A stretch of 39,560 nt of DNA, taken from NCBI GenBank assembly GCA_947455995.1, contig CANGQA010000016.1, positions 1 to 39,560 on the forward strand. The letters are read 5' to 3'. The notes under the pieces were generated by a model. It worked only from the letters and a program-made list of their open reading frames with translations, was not told the origin of the DNA and ran no database searches. Position 1 is the first letter of the stretch. Each line of letters starts with the position of its first letter. Source of the stretch: Hyphomicrobiales bacterium (GTDB lineage: Bacteria > Pseudomonadota > Alphaproteobacteria > Rhizobiales > Beijerinckiaceae). Of the stretch, positions 7,306 through 16,274 are shown one piece after another. The position numbers and the translations under genes were made by a program.

Positions 7306-9828
7306 GTGGTTCATTATTCTTTCATGACGAACTATCCGGGTGCGGGCCAGATCAGCACCGGTTTCCATCATGCGATGACGCGCCTCAAAGCAGCTCTGCT
7401 GGTGGCTTGCCTGCTGTTTGGCTTTCCAACGCTCGCGCTGGCCCAATCCACATCTGCGGCCGTTGAAAGTGGCACCGGAATTAATATTGCTTCGGTCAAA
7501 GCGCAGGTCGAAGGGCTGAAGCTGGAGCTGAACCAGATCGAAGCCGGACTGGAACGGCGGTCATTATCCACTGAACTGTTGGGAGTTCAACGCCAGCGCC
7601 TGGATGATATCGGTATTCAATTGCGCAAGTTCGGAGACGAGCTGAATCCGCGCGCTGAATCGCTGCGCTCCCGCATCAAGGAATTGGGACCAGAGCCGGA
7701 TAGCAAATCGACGCCTGAAAGTCCCGAAATCGCCAAGGACCGCGCCGATCGTGACCGTGCCTTGAAGGAAGTGGACGAGCTGATCAAGATCACCCGTTCG
7801 GCGGCCTTGCAAGCGAGCCAGCTGGTGGATTTGGTGGTTGAAAAACGGCGTGATGCGTTTCAGGCCCATTTGTTCGAGCGCACGTCGAGCCTGCTGGCGC
7901 CCGGTCTTTGGGTCGATGTCGTATTGGGGCTGCCCAAAGATATTTCGGCTTTCGTGATCCTCTCCACCAACACGATCGGACGGATTATCGATGTCCGTGG
8001 ATTGTTGGGTCTGGGTTTTTTGCTGATCGGCCTAGCCTCCCTGGTCGCCATCATGTGGTTGACCCTGGACGTGACCCACAAGATTGCCGCCGCTCGTTTT
8101 CCTGATGCCAATCCATCACCATTCCGCAAGTCTTTACGCACCATTTTCTATGCATTGATGGGCTTTGCCCTGCCGACACTGGCGGGTTTTGTCATGATAG
8201 AGGCATTTAGCAGCCTCGGTATGGTGCCGCAGCGCCTTGAAACAATATTGGTGCCATTCGTAAGGGGTTTGGCCTTCATAGGCTTTGCCCGCGGCTTGGT
8301 CGTGGGTCTGACGGCGGTCAAGCATCCGATCTGGTCATTGCTGAATTTGTCGCCGCAGCTGGTTAAGGATTTGCGGTCGCTGGTGCTGGTGACGATGAGC
8401 CTGCTGGTTGCCGGTCAGGTGGTGGAGGCAGTTATTCAAACCATTGCCGCCGGTTTACCGTTGACGGTTGCAACGCGTGGCAGTTTTGCCGTGCTGATCG
8501 CAGTGGTCATGATGCGCGGTTTACAGAAACTGGCGGCCGGTCATGTTGCGGTCGAAGAGGATTGGTGCAATCGGGCGTTCTTGTCGCCCACATGGCTGGC
8601 TATGGTCCGGCTTGTGGTCTGGCTGAGCCTGATCCTGACGGTGCTGGCGGCGTTTTTCGGTTATGTCGCGTTATCGGCCTTTGTGGTTGAGCAATTGATC
8701 CGCTCACTTGAGGTATTGGTGCTTTATATTTTGGCCAGCCGGGTGATGGATGAAGGGATTGCGGCTCTGCTGCAACCGGGATCGCGCACTCTGATCTGGA
8801 TGGAAACCACGGTTGGCCTGCCTCAACGCTCGTTGAACCAGTTGGGCGTCCTGGCCTCGGGCTTGTTGCAATTACTGGCTCTCGGCATGGCGTTGATGAT
8901 TGTGCTGGTGCCATGGGGCATCCAGTCGGCTGATGTGTGGTCCTCTTTGCGTGCTGTCGTGTTCGGGCTGACGATCGGCGATGTCACCCTGTCGATTGCA
9001 ACCGTTGTGGTGGCACTGGCCTCGTTTGTGATCGCGATTGTGATGACACGTGCCATTCAGCGCTGGATGAAGCAGCGCTATCTCCCGCAGACGCAGCTTG
9101 ATTCAGGGATCAAGAATTCGCTGACAACCGGCGTGGGCTATATCGGCTTTATCGGTGCTGCGGCTTTGTCGCTGTCCAGCTTGGGGTTGAGTCTCGATCG
9201 TCTAGCGATTGTGGCGGGCGCTTTGTCGGTCGGTATCGGTTTCGGTTTGCAATCCATCGTCAACAATTTCGTGTCCGGTCTGATTTTGTTGTGGGAACGG
9301 TCCGTTCGTGTCGGCGATCTGGTGATTGTCGGTGACGAGCAGGGCCATGTCAGGCGCATCAATATTCGCGCCACTGAAATCGAGACATTCGACCGCTCGA
9401 CCGTGATCGTGCCCAATTCCAATCTGGTATCCGGCGTGGTGAAAAACCGCGTGCATAGCGGCCGTATGGGTCGTGTACTGATTGCCTTGCCGATGCCGCG
9501 CGACATTGATATTGATGCCTTCAGCAGCCTGTTGTTCGAATTGACCAGCAAGCATGGCGATATTCTGCCCGATCCCAAACCTGCCGTCTTGTTGAAACTG
9601 ATCACAGAAACCACATTGAATTTCGAGCTTGTGGCTTTTGTTGCCGAAGTTGATACGGTGGCGAAGGTGTCCAGTGAGTTGTCGATCAGCATTTGGCGCG
9701 AGGTCCGGGCCTTGGGGATGTTGACTCCCCGCAAGACCATTCTCACTATTGAATCGTCATCCTCCGTTGCGCAGGCTGTGTTGTCGTCGCCTGAACCTGT
9801 TTCCTCCCTATCTGACAAAAAGGCTTGA
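7306..9828 (+). CDS. Large MscS-family mechanosensitive channel (DUF3772 type)
   Basis: This 840-residue inner-membrane protein is a large MscS relative that should open under membrane tension to release solutes after hypo-osmotic shock. It has a signal peptide (hydrophobic core at residues 27-45, likely cut after ALA46), a periplasmic coiled-coil-prone domain to about residue 200 as in DUF3772 members, many membrane segments from about 215 to 600, and the MscS pore and beta-domain near 640-700 (VGIGFGLQSIVNNFVSGLIL, then RVGDLVIVGDEQG). The GTG at 7306 was chosen because AGGAGGG ends 5 nt before it; ATG 7324 and ATG 7375 are alternatives, the last giving a more usual signal-peptide length. 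A TAGAAT -10-like hexamer occurs at 7249. Its stop touches the next gene. Confidence 0.92.
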   Translation: MVHYSFMTNYPGAGQISTGFHHAMTRLKAALLVACLLFGFPTLALAQSTSAAVESGTGINIASVKAQVEGLKLELNQIEAGLERRSLSTELLGVQRQRLDDIGIQLRKFGDELNPRAESLRSRIKELGPEPDSKSTPESPEIAKDRADRDRALKEVDELIKITRSAALQASQLVDLVVEKRRDAFQAHLFERTSSLLAPGLWVDVVLGLPKDISAFVILSTNTIGRIIDVRGLLGLGFLLIGLASLVAIMWLTLDVTHKIAAARFPDANPSPFRKSLRTIFYALMGFALPTLAGFVMIEAFSSLGMVPQRLETILVPFVRGLAFIGFARGLVVGLTAVKHPIWSLLNLSPQLVKDLRSLVLVTMSLLVAGQVVEAVIQTIAAGLPLTVATRGSFAVLIAVVMMRGLQKLAAGHVAVEEDWCNRAFLSPTWLAMVRLVVWLSLILTVLAAFFGYVALSAFVVEQLIRSLEVLVLYILASRVMDEGIAALLQPGSRTLIWMETTVGLPQRSLNQLGVLASGLLQLLALGMALMIVLVPWGIQSADVWSSLRAVVFGLTIGDVTLSIATVVVALASFVIAIVMTRAIQRWMKQRYLPQTQLDSGIKNSLTTGVGYIGFIGAAALSLSSLGLSLDRLAIVAGALSVGIGFGLQSIVNNFVSGLILLWERSVRVGDLVIVGDEQGHVRRINIRATEIETFDRSTVIVPNSNLVSGVVKNRVHSGRMGRVLIALPMPRDIDIDAFSSLLFELTSKHGDILPDPKPAVLLKLITETTLNFELVAFVAEVDTVAKVSSELSISIWREVRALGMLTPRKTILTIESSSSVAQAVLSSPEPVSSLSDKKA

Positions 9829-9830
9829 GT

Positions 9831-10334
9831 GTGTCCCGTTTTTCCTCTGCGTCTAGTGTGAGCCTGAATCTATGTGCCCTGTTGGCCGGATTGACACTGT
9901 CCTCCTGTTCGACTCCGCCTGCCGACCGTTCGATTGACTCGATGTATGTGCGACTGGAACAGAGTGGAACCAGCCTGGATCCGTTGTCGGCCCTGGGTCT
10001 GATCAATGCCTATCGCAGTAAAAAGGGCTTGCCGCCTTTGCAGCTTGATACTGATTTGATGCGGGCGGCTGAAGGTTCGGCCAGCAAAGCGGCGGCGGAA
10101 GACCGCTCGACCTTTGGTGAAATGCCGCAATTGCCTGCCTCGGGGGGGCGTTCTGCCCATATCAAATTGTCAGCGGGTTATCTGACCTTGGCCGAGGCTT
10201 TTTCGGGCTGGCGTGATGTGCCCTTATATGATCGGGCGATGTTGTCGCCACAGGCCCGCTTTTTGGGGATTGCCGCGATCAGGGCTCCCCAAGCTAAATA
10301 TCGGGTCTACTGGGCTTTGGCGACCGACGGCTGA
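9831..10334 (+). CDS. CAP/SCP-domain lipoprotein
   Basis: The 167-residue product starts with a signal sequence ending in a lipobox (TLSSC, Cys26), so it should be a lipid-anchored envelope protein. The rest resembles the CAP (CRISP/antigen 5/PR-1, SCP) domain: a helix with ALGLINAYRSKKGLPPLQLDTDLMRAAEGSA matches the usual N-R-R-x-x-G-L-x-x-L pattern, followed by a short core. Function of bacterial CAP lipoproteins is generally unclear. The GTG at 9831 is favoured because AAGG lies about 8 nt upstream; a TTG at 9825 overlaps the mscS stop. The 2-nt distance to mscS implies one transcript. Confidence 0.78.
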   Translation: MSRFSSASSVSLNLCALLAGLTLSSCSTPPADRSIDSMYVRLEQSGTSLDPLSALGLINAYRSKKGLPPLQLDTDLMRAAEGSASKAAAEDRSTFGEMPQLPASGGRSAHIKLSAGYLTLAEAFSGWRDVPLYDRAMLSPQARFLGIAAIRAPQAKYRVYWALATDG

Positions 10335-10383
10335 AAATCAAACGGCAGGGTGTGATGGTCTTCTGTGAGGGTGGGTGCAACCA

Positions 10384-12141
10384 ATGATGATGCTGAAGCT
10401 TTATGGCCGCGTTCTCTCCATGTTGGGTTCGGAAGGCAGGCTGGCGGTGGTATTGGCTTTTGCCAATATTGTGGTGGCACTCGCCCAATTTGCGGAGCCG
10501 ATCTTGTTCGGACGCATGGTGGATGTGCTCACCAAAACAACCCCGTCTGCACCAGCCGAGACCCCATTTGCAATGGAGCCCGCGATGGGCTTGTGGATTA
10601 TCGCGGCCTTGCTCTCGATCACCGGGGGTGTGATGATTTCCATGCATGCCGACCGTCTGTCGCATCGGCGGCGTTTGGCAGTGATGGCCCAATATTTTGA
10701 GCATGTGCTGGCTTTGCCATTGGCGTTTCACAATGCCACCCATTCAGGCCGTATTTTGAAGGTCAAGCTCGAGGGTACCGGGGGCATGGCTTGGATCTGG
10801 CTGTCGTTTTTCCGCGACCATTTTTCCGCTATGGTGCTTTTGCTGGTTCTTCTGCCGCTGTCTTTGGTCCTCAATCTCCATCTGGGATTGATCTTGCTCG
10901 GTCTGTTGCTGGTGTTCAGCCTGTTGACCGCTTATGTGCTGAACAAAACCCAGGTGCTGCAAGCTGCCGTTGAATCCCATCATTCATCGTTGGCCGAGCA
11001 GGCGTCGGATGCCTTGGGCAATATTTCGGTTGTACAGAGTTTTACCCGGATCGAATGGGAAGCAGCGGCGTTACGCAGGACCATCAGTGACCTGTTATTG
11101 GCACAGGTGCCGGTGCTTTCATGGTGGGCCTTGGCATCCATCATCACCCGCGCCTCGGCCAGTATCTCGATGCTGCTGATTTTCGTCACCGGCGCGCGAC
11201 TACACCAGCAGGGCCTGGCCAGTGTCGGCGAGGTGGTCGGCTTTATGAGCCTGTCGGGTCTGCTGGTTATGCGGATGGAACAACTGGTTTCCTTTATCAA
11301 CCATCTGTTTTTGCAGGTGCCCAAGCTCGCCGAATTTTTCGAAGTCCTCGATACTAAACCCATGGTCGCAAATCATCCCGATGCGGTTGATCCGGGCCGG
11401 TTGGTGGGTGAGGTCAGCTTCGATCATGTCAGCTATTCCTTCACAGGCCGCGAACGTGCGGTGCATGATCTCTCCTTGACGGTTAAAGCCGGACAGCGGA
11501 TTGCGCTGGTGGGCGAGACGGGTTCGGGCAAATCCACGACTCTGGCGCTGCTCTATCGGGCTTTTGATCCGCAGCAGGGCAGCATCCGCATCGATGGCAT
11601 CGATGTCCGGAGCATGACGCTGGAGGGTTTGCGCCGTAACGTTGGCGTTGTGTTTCAAGAACCGATGCTCTTTGCCCGCTCCATCCGCGATAATGTTTTA
11701 ATCGGCGCGCCCGATGCGTCCGAGGAAGCGGTCTGGCAAGCCTTGGCGCGGGCGCAGGCCGAAGATTTCGTGACACGTTCCCCGGCAGGGTTGGAAACGA
11801 TTGTTGGCGAGCGTGGTCGTTCGCTGTCGGGCGGGGAACGCCAAAGAATAGCCATTGCCCGTGCTTTGCTGAAAAATCCGCCTTTGCTGATTCTTGATGA
11901 GGCGACCGCTGCACTGGATGCTGGCACCGAAGCGCGGTTGCAAAATGCCTTGGAAGAAGTCATGGCGGGCCGCACAACCTTCATCATAGCCCACCGTCTG
12001 GCTACAGTGCGTCAGGCCGATCTGATCGTGGTGTTTGAGCGTGGCCGTATTGTTGAAACAGGACAGTACGATTCGCTGATCGCCCAAAAGGGCCGCTTTG
12101 CCGCTTTGGCACAGGCCCAATTCATGACCGAAGCGTCGTAA
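10384..12141 (+). CDS. ABC exporter, glucan exporter (NdvA/ChvA) type
   Basis: This 585-residue half-transporter fuses six membrane helices with an ATP-binding domain and should act as a homodimer. It has a Walker A GETGSGKST near residue 378, signature LSGGERQR near 485, Walker B LLILDEAT and the IIAHRL H-loop. The membrane domain resembles rhizobial NdvA/ChvA, the cyclic beta-1,2-glucan exporters: AEPILFGRMVD near the start and QVPVLSWWALAS in the middle match remembered NdvA segments. I chose ATG 10384 because MMMLKLYGRVL lines up with the NdvA start; a GTG at 10375 is too close to the GAGGGTG ribosome site. No glucan synthase (ndvB/chvB) is in the window, so the substrate is inferred. It lies 49 nt after the CAP gene. 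Confidence 0.85.
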   Translation: MMMLKLYGRVLSMLGSEGRLAVVLAFANIVVALAQFAEPILFGRMVDVLTKTTPSAPAETPFAMEPAMGLWIIAALLSITGGVMISMHADRLSHRRRLAVMAQYFEHVLALPLAFHNATHSGRILKVKLEGTGGMAWIWLSFFRDHFSAMVLLLVLLPLSLVLNLHLGLILLGLLLVFSLLTAYVLNKTQVLQAAVESHHSSLAEQASDALGNISVVQSFTRIEWEAAALRRTISDLLLAQVPVLSWWALASIITRASASISMLLIFVTGARLHQQGLASVGEVVGFMSLSGLLVMRMEQLVSFINHLFLQVPKLAEFFEVLDTKPMVANHPDAVDPGRLVGEVSFDHVSYSFTGRERAVHDLSLTVKAGQRIALVGETGSGKSTTLALLYRAFDPQQGSIRIDGIDVRSMTLEGLRRNVGVVFQEPMLFARSIRDNVLIGAPDASEEAVWQALARAQAEDFVTRSPAGLETIVGERGRSLSGGERQRIAIARALLKNPPLLILDEATAALDAGTEARLQNALEEVMAGRTTFIIAHRLATVRQADLIVVFERGRIVETGQYDSLIAQKGRFAALAQAQFMTEAS

Positions 12142-12153
12142 CGTTGTTTGTGG

Positions 12154-13452
12154 TCAGGCCTGTTTGCGGCGGAGCCCGACGGGCGTGATCCGCAACTGGA
12201 TGATCCGGTTGCGCGACTTGCGTTTGACTTCGAAGCGGTGGCCGTGAAAGGTGAAGACCTGACCTGCATCGGGAATGGTTTGGGCCTCGTGAATCACCAG
12301 ACCGGCAATGGTTGTGGCTTCCTCGTCGGGCAAGTTCCAGTCCATCGCACGGTTCAGATCACGGATCGGCACCGATCCATCGACCATGACAGAGCCATCT
12401 GGTTTGGGCCTGACGCCATGCATGGCCAGATCATGCTCGTCCTTGATGTCCCCGACGATCTCTTCCAGAATATCTTCCAGTGTCACCAATCCCATCACTT
12501 CGCCATATTCATCGACCACCAGTGCGAAATGGGTCTTGCGCGACAAAAAGGCTTTCAGCTGGTCAGTCAATGACGTGGTGACAGGGATAAACCATGGATC
12601 GAGTGCGATCGTATCAAGATTGATTTTATCGGCATTGCCATCGGCGGCATCCAGAGCGCGAAGCAAATCCTTGGCGTGGAGTACCCCTACAATATTGTCC
12701 GGCTCTCCCGACCACAGCGGCATACGGGTATAGGGGGAAGCCAGCACTTCGCGCACGACGTCATGAATCGGCAGGCTTGAGGAAATTGTCCGCATTTTGG
12801 TGCGGTGGACCATCACGTCGGAGACTTCCAATTCGCCCAGATCAATCAATCCGCCCAGCATATTGCGGGCATCGCGCGCCACTCCGCCCTCGTGATGCAG
12901 CAGATCGACCGCGCCGCGCAATTCGTCATTGGCCGACAGGACAGGCTGGTTTTCGCCGATACGAATACCGAAAAGCCGCAAGATCAGCCGTACCAGAGCT
13001 TCGATCGACATGGTCAGCGGGCCGAACAGGGCAACCGCCAGCGCAACCGGACGGGCCAGCAGCAGGGCCGAACGGTCCGGCGAATTGATTGCCAGAGTTT
13101 TGGGCAGCACTTCGGCAAATACGATCACCAGAATAGACATGGCGATAGTGGAATAGATGACCCCTTCGCCGCCAAACAATTCAAGCAAAATACTGGTGGC
13201 AAAGGCCGAAACGCCGATATTGACCACCTGATTGCCGATCAGCATGGCCCCGATCAGCCTTTCACGGGCCATCAGTAATTTATTGACGATGGCGGCACGG
13301 CGGCTGCCGGATTTTTCGAGCGTATGCATTCGCGCCCGCGAGGCGGCCGTAAGCGCTGTTTCAGCAGCCGAAAAAAATGCGGATAATCCCAGACAGAACA
13401 GCACGATAGCGAGTGCAATCCACGGATTGGCCTCGATTTGGAAATGTTCCAT
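12154..13452 (-). CDS. CorC/HlyC-family membrane protein (CNNM domain + CBS pair)
   Basis: The 432-residue protein has an N-terminal CNNM/DUF21 membrane domain with about four hydrophobic segments (residues 10-150, including FFSAAETALTAASRARM and the FAEVLPKTLA motif). It continues with two CBS domains (about 200-340, with VVDEYGEVMGLVTLEDILEEIVGDI) and a C-terminal transporter-associated domain. Homologues are linked to magnesium/cobalt efflux, with the CBS pair binding ATP-Mg; the hemolysin label is historical. It begins 3 nt after the stop of the aroK-aroB fusion, so it should be co-transcribed and probably translationally coupled. Convergent with the ABC exporter, 12 nt apart. Confidence 0.9.
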   Translation of the reverse strand: MEHFQIEANPWIALAIVLFCLGLSAFFSAAETALTAASRARMHTLEKSGSRRAAIVNKLLMARERLIGAMLIGNQVVNIGVSAFATSILLELFGGEGVIYSTIAMSILVIVFAEVLPKTLAINSPDRSALLLARPVALAVALFGPLTMSIEALVRLILRLFGIRIGENQPVLSANDELRGAVDLLHHEGGVARDARNMLGGLIDLGELEVSDVMVHRTKMRTISSSLPIHDVVREVLASPYTRMPLWSGEPDNIVGVLHAKDLLRALDAADGNADKINLDTIALDPWFIPVTTSLTDQLKAFLSRKTHFALVVDEYGEVMGLVTLEDILEEIVGDIKDEHDLAMHGVRPKPDGSVMVDGSVPIRDLNRAMDWNLPDEEATTIAGLVIHEAQTIPDAGQVFTFHGHRFEVKRKSRNRIIQLRITPVGLRRKQA

Positions 13453-13455
13453 GGT

Positions 13456-15246
13456 TCACGCCGTCCTTGTCAGTGCACCTTCAAGATAGTGACGCACATC
13501 TCCAGCTTCAACGCCACGGGCAATAAAGCTCTCGCCGATCCCGCGCGCAAGAATAAAGGTCAGTTGGCCGCGCTTGACTTTTTTATCCTGGGCCATGGCA
13601 TCCAGAATCTGCTCGGCAGACCCAGTAAACCCTGGAATATGGGCAATCTCTGTGGGAAGGCCGACAGTGCGCAAATGTCCCTCGACACGGCTGGCATCCT
13701 GTCCGGAACAATGCCCCAATTGCACCGAAAAGCGGAAGGCGGCAACCAGTCCGATGGCAACAGCCTCACCGTGCACCAGTCGGCTGCCATCATAGCCCAC
13801 CAGTCGCTCGAAGGCATGGGCGAAAGTGTGGCCCAGATTAAGCAGAGCGCGGTCGCCTTCCTCGCGCTCGTCGCGTGCCACTACGGCCGCCTTGGCGCGG
13901 CATGCTGTCTCTATGGCTGCAATCCGTGTCGGGCCACCGCTAAACAGATCCCGCCAATTGGTTTCGAGCAGGGTAAAGAAGGGCGCATTGTCGATCAGGC
14001 CATATTTGATGACCTCGGCGTAGCCGGCACGGAATTCACGCTCCGACAGGGTGTTGAGCGCCCCCGAATCGGCCAGCACCAGACGGGGTTGGTAGAAGGC
14101 GCCGATCAGGTTTTTGCCATGGCTTGAATTGATGCCGGTTTTGCCACCGACCGAGGAATCCACTTGTGCCAGTAGGCTTGTCGGAATTTGTACGAATTGA
14201 ACACCACGCCGGACCGAAGCGGCCGCAAAGCCTGCGAGATCGCCGATCACTCCGCCGCCCAAGGCAATCACGCAATCTCCGCGCTCGATTTTTGCGGCGA
14301 TAATGGCATCGCAGACCTGTTCGAACATCGCATAGCTTTTGGAGCTCTCACCCGCCGGAACGATTATATGGGCATGGCGCAATCCGGCTTCTTGGAGGCT
14401 GGCTTGCAATGGGGCCAGATAAAGTGGGGCGACATTGTCATCGGTAACAATGCAGCAGGCGGCATTCGGTAAAATCTCGTTGATCCGCTGTCCTGCCGTT
14501 TTGATCAGATCGGGCCCGATCAGGATCGGATAAGAACGGTCTTCCAGTCCGACCTTGACCACTGCGATTTGCGCTCCTGCGTCAGCCGCCGGTTCTTTCT
14601 GTTGGCCCTGCATGTGCTGATCGAGCGTTTCAAGCAACTCGTCGACAATCACATCATGGGGCACATCGCGCGATTGTATTGCGATCGTGGCCGTGGCGTA
14701 ATTGGGGGCGCGGTCTTCAAGCAGGCGCTTGAGGGTCGCTTCGGGATCCTCGGTATGCAGCATGGGGCGGTTGGAACGCTTGCGTACCCGCCTTAACAAC
14801 ACATCGGTATCAGCTTTGAGCCAGACCGAAACCGCATTGAGGGCGATGCGCTCTCTGGTTTCTGCAGACTGGAAGGCACCCCCGCCGGTCGCGATGATGG
14901 TTTGATCGCCACCGAGCAGACGCGCGATTACCCTGCGCTCACCCTTACGGAATTCTTCCTCGCCATGCTGGGCGAAGATTTCGGGAATCGACATGCCTGC
15001 AGCCGATTCAATTGCATGGTCAGCATCAGCAAAGGGCAGGCTCAAACGCTGGGCTAATCTGCGTCCGATCGAGCTTTTGCCGGCACCCATCATGCCGACC
15101 AGAACGATGGAGCGTCCACCCAATGCCGCTTTGACCCGCGTAACCCTGTCCTCGGAGCTGTGCTTGTCTCCAAATAGCTTGTTCACACCCGTTATCCGAC
15201 TATATATTGGAGGCGTTGCGCCTCTCTCTCTTGTTCTCTTTAGCAT
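13456..15246 (-). CDS. aroKB: Fused shikimate kinase / 3-dehydroquinate synthase (AroK-AroB)
   Basis: One uninterrupted 596-codon frame encodes two shikimate-pathway enzymes. Residues 45-210 are shikimate kinase: Walker A GMMGAGKSS (51-59), DAD at 74-76, EEFRKGE near 98, GGGA at 121-124, RSNRPML and the RAPNY lid arginine near 179. Residues about 228-590 are 3-dehydroquinate synthase: GGGVIGDLAGF (330-340), DSSVGGKTGIN, KNLIGAFYQP, and the zinc ligands Glu411, His473 and His492. The linker (about 210-228) holds one Met (212) without a ribosome site, so separate AroB synthesis looks unlikely. The ATG at 15246 has no clear Shine-Dalgarno; a GTG at 15186 with GGATAACGGGT before it is a fair alternative. 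Both active sites look intact. Confidence 0.93.
   Translation of the reverse strand: MLKRTRERGATPPIYSRITGVNKLFGDKHSSEDRVTRVKAALGGRSIVLVGMMGAGKSSIGRRLAQRLSLPFADADHAIESAAGMSIPEIFAQHGEEEFRKGERRVIARLLGGDQTIIATGGGAFQSAETRERIALNAVSVWLKADTDVLLRRVRKRSNRPMLHTEDPEATLKRLLEDRAPNYATATIAIQSRDVPHDVIVDELLETLDQHMQGQQKEPAADAGAQIAVVKVGLEDRSYPILIGPDLIKTAGQRINEILPNAACCIVTDDNVAPLYLAPLQASLQEAGLRHAHIIVPAGESSKSYAMFEQVCDAIIAAKIERGDCVIALGGGVIGDLAGFAAASVRRGVQFVQIPTSLLAQVDSSVGGKTGINSSHGKNLIGAFYQPRLVLADSGALNTLSEREFRAGYAEVIKYGLIDNAPFFTLLETNWRDLFSGGPTRIAAIETACRAKAAVVARDEREEGDRALLNLGHTFAHAFERLVGYDGSRLVHGEAVAIGLVAAFRFSVQLGHCSGQDASRVEGHLRTVGLPTEIAHIPGFTGSAEQILDAMAQDKKVKRGQLTFILARGIGESFIARGVEAGDVRHYLEGALTRTA
15210..15224. repeat. 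Short perfect hairpin at the aroKB 5' end
   Basis: GAGGCG, a 3-nt loop, and CGCCTC form a perfect 6-bp hairpin next to a TATATAT tract (15201-15207). It lies within the first codons if aroKB starts at 15246 but upstream of the gene if it starts at GTG 15186. In the latter case it would be part of the promoter/leader between aroKB and xerD. Confidence 0.45.
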
Positions 15247-15321
15247 AGTCTGTCGAGAAAGTTCACCCGCTCAAACGGCGCCAGTGCAGAGTATGGTTAT
15301 CAAACGCATGATGGGTATCGA

Positions 15322-16272
15322 GTGAACAATCAGGATTTGATCCGCCGTTTTCTCGACATGCTGGCCTCCGAGCGTGGGGCCAGTGCCAATACGCTGTCGG
15401 CCTATCGCTCCGATCTCGAGGATGCCGGCTCGGTGCTGGCCAAAGCGGGTATCGATCTTGCCGCGGCCGATACTGAAGCTTTGCGCGATTTCTTGCAAAA
15501 ATTGCAGAAAAGGCAGGTTTCTGCTGCCACAACAGCCAGAAAAACCTCGGCTTTACGACAATTTTTCCGTTTTCTCTACGGTGAAGGCTTGCGTGCTGAT
15601 GATCCGGCCGGTCGGCTCAAAAGCCCGCGACAGGGCCGCCCCCTGCCCAAGGTTCTGAGCATCGATGATGTAACGCGCCTGCTTGATCAGGCCAGCCGTG
15701 ACACGGAGCGTGAGATGTCCGATGTCTCTTTGCCTGCCAGACAGCGGGCGGCGCGGATGCTGGCCTTGCTCGAACTGATCTATGCCACCGGCCTGCGCGT
15801 GTCGGAATTGATCGCACTGCCTGATTCTTTGTGGCGGGCCCGTGAACGGCTGATCGTGGTCAAGGGCAAAGGTGGCAAAGAGCGTCTGGTGCCGCTCACC
15901 GAAAAGGCGATGGCGGCCCTCAAGGTCTGGCGGTTATTGCGCGACCAGCGGCCCGATGGCACGGTGGTCTCTGCCGGAGGACCATGGCTGTTTCCGTCCG
16001 ATTCCGAAAGCGGCCATCTGACGCGGCAGGCTTTTGCACGCGATCTCAAGGAATTGGCGCTGCGCTCTGGTTTGTCGCCACAAGCCGTATCGCCACATGT
16101 GTTGCGCCATGCTTTTGCATCGCATCTGCTGCAGAATGGCGCTGATTTGCGGATCGTCCAGCAATTATTGGGTCATGCCGATATCGCCACGACCCAGATC
16201 TACACCCATGTCCTCGATGAGCGCTTGAAAAGCATGGTCCGGGATCTTCACCCTCTGGGGGATGACGACTAG
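15322..16272 (+). CDS. xerD: Site-specific tyrosine recombinase XerD
   Basis: XerD with XerC resolves chromosome dimers at dif. The 316-residue protein has an N-terminal SAM-like core-binding domain (1-100, with SANTLSAYRSDLED) and a catalytic domain with the full set: Arg in TGLRVSELI, Lys in VKGKGGKERLVPL, His/Arg in HVLRHAFASHLLQNGADLR, His in LGHADIATTQIYTHV and the Tyr nucleophile in that last motif. Motif style is closer to XerD than XerC, and position beside aroK/aroB matches other Rhizobiales. The GTG start at 15322 is supported only by a weak GGG upstream. It is divergent from aroKB and converges on gloB, 2 nt apart. Confidence 0.92.
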   Translation: MNNQDLIRRFLDMLASERGASANTLSAYRSDLEDAGSVLAKAGIDLAAADTEALRDFLQKLQKRQVSAATTARKTSALRQFFRFLYGEGLRADDPAGRLKSPRQGRPLPKVLSIDDVTRLLDQASRDTEREMSDVSLPARQRAARMLALLELIYATGLRVSELIALPDSLWRARERLIVVKGKGGKERLVPLTEKAMAALKVWRLLRDQRPDGTVVSAGGPWLFPSDSESGHLTRQAFARDLKELALRSGLSPQAVSPHVLRHAFASHLLQNGADLRIVQQLLGHADIATTQIYTHVLDERLKSMVRDLHPLGDDD

Positions 16273-16274
16273 CC

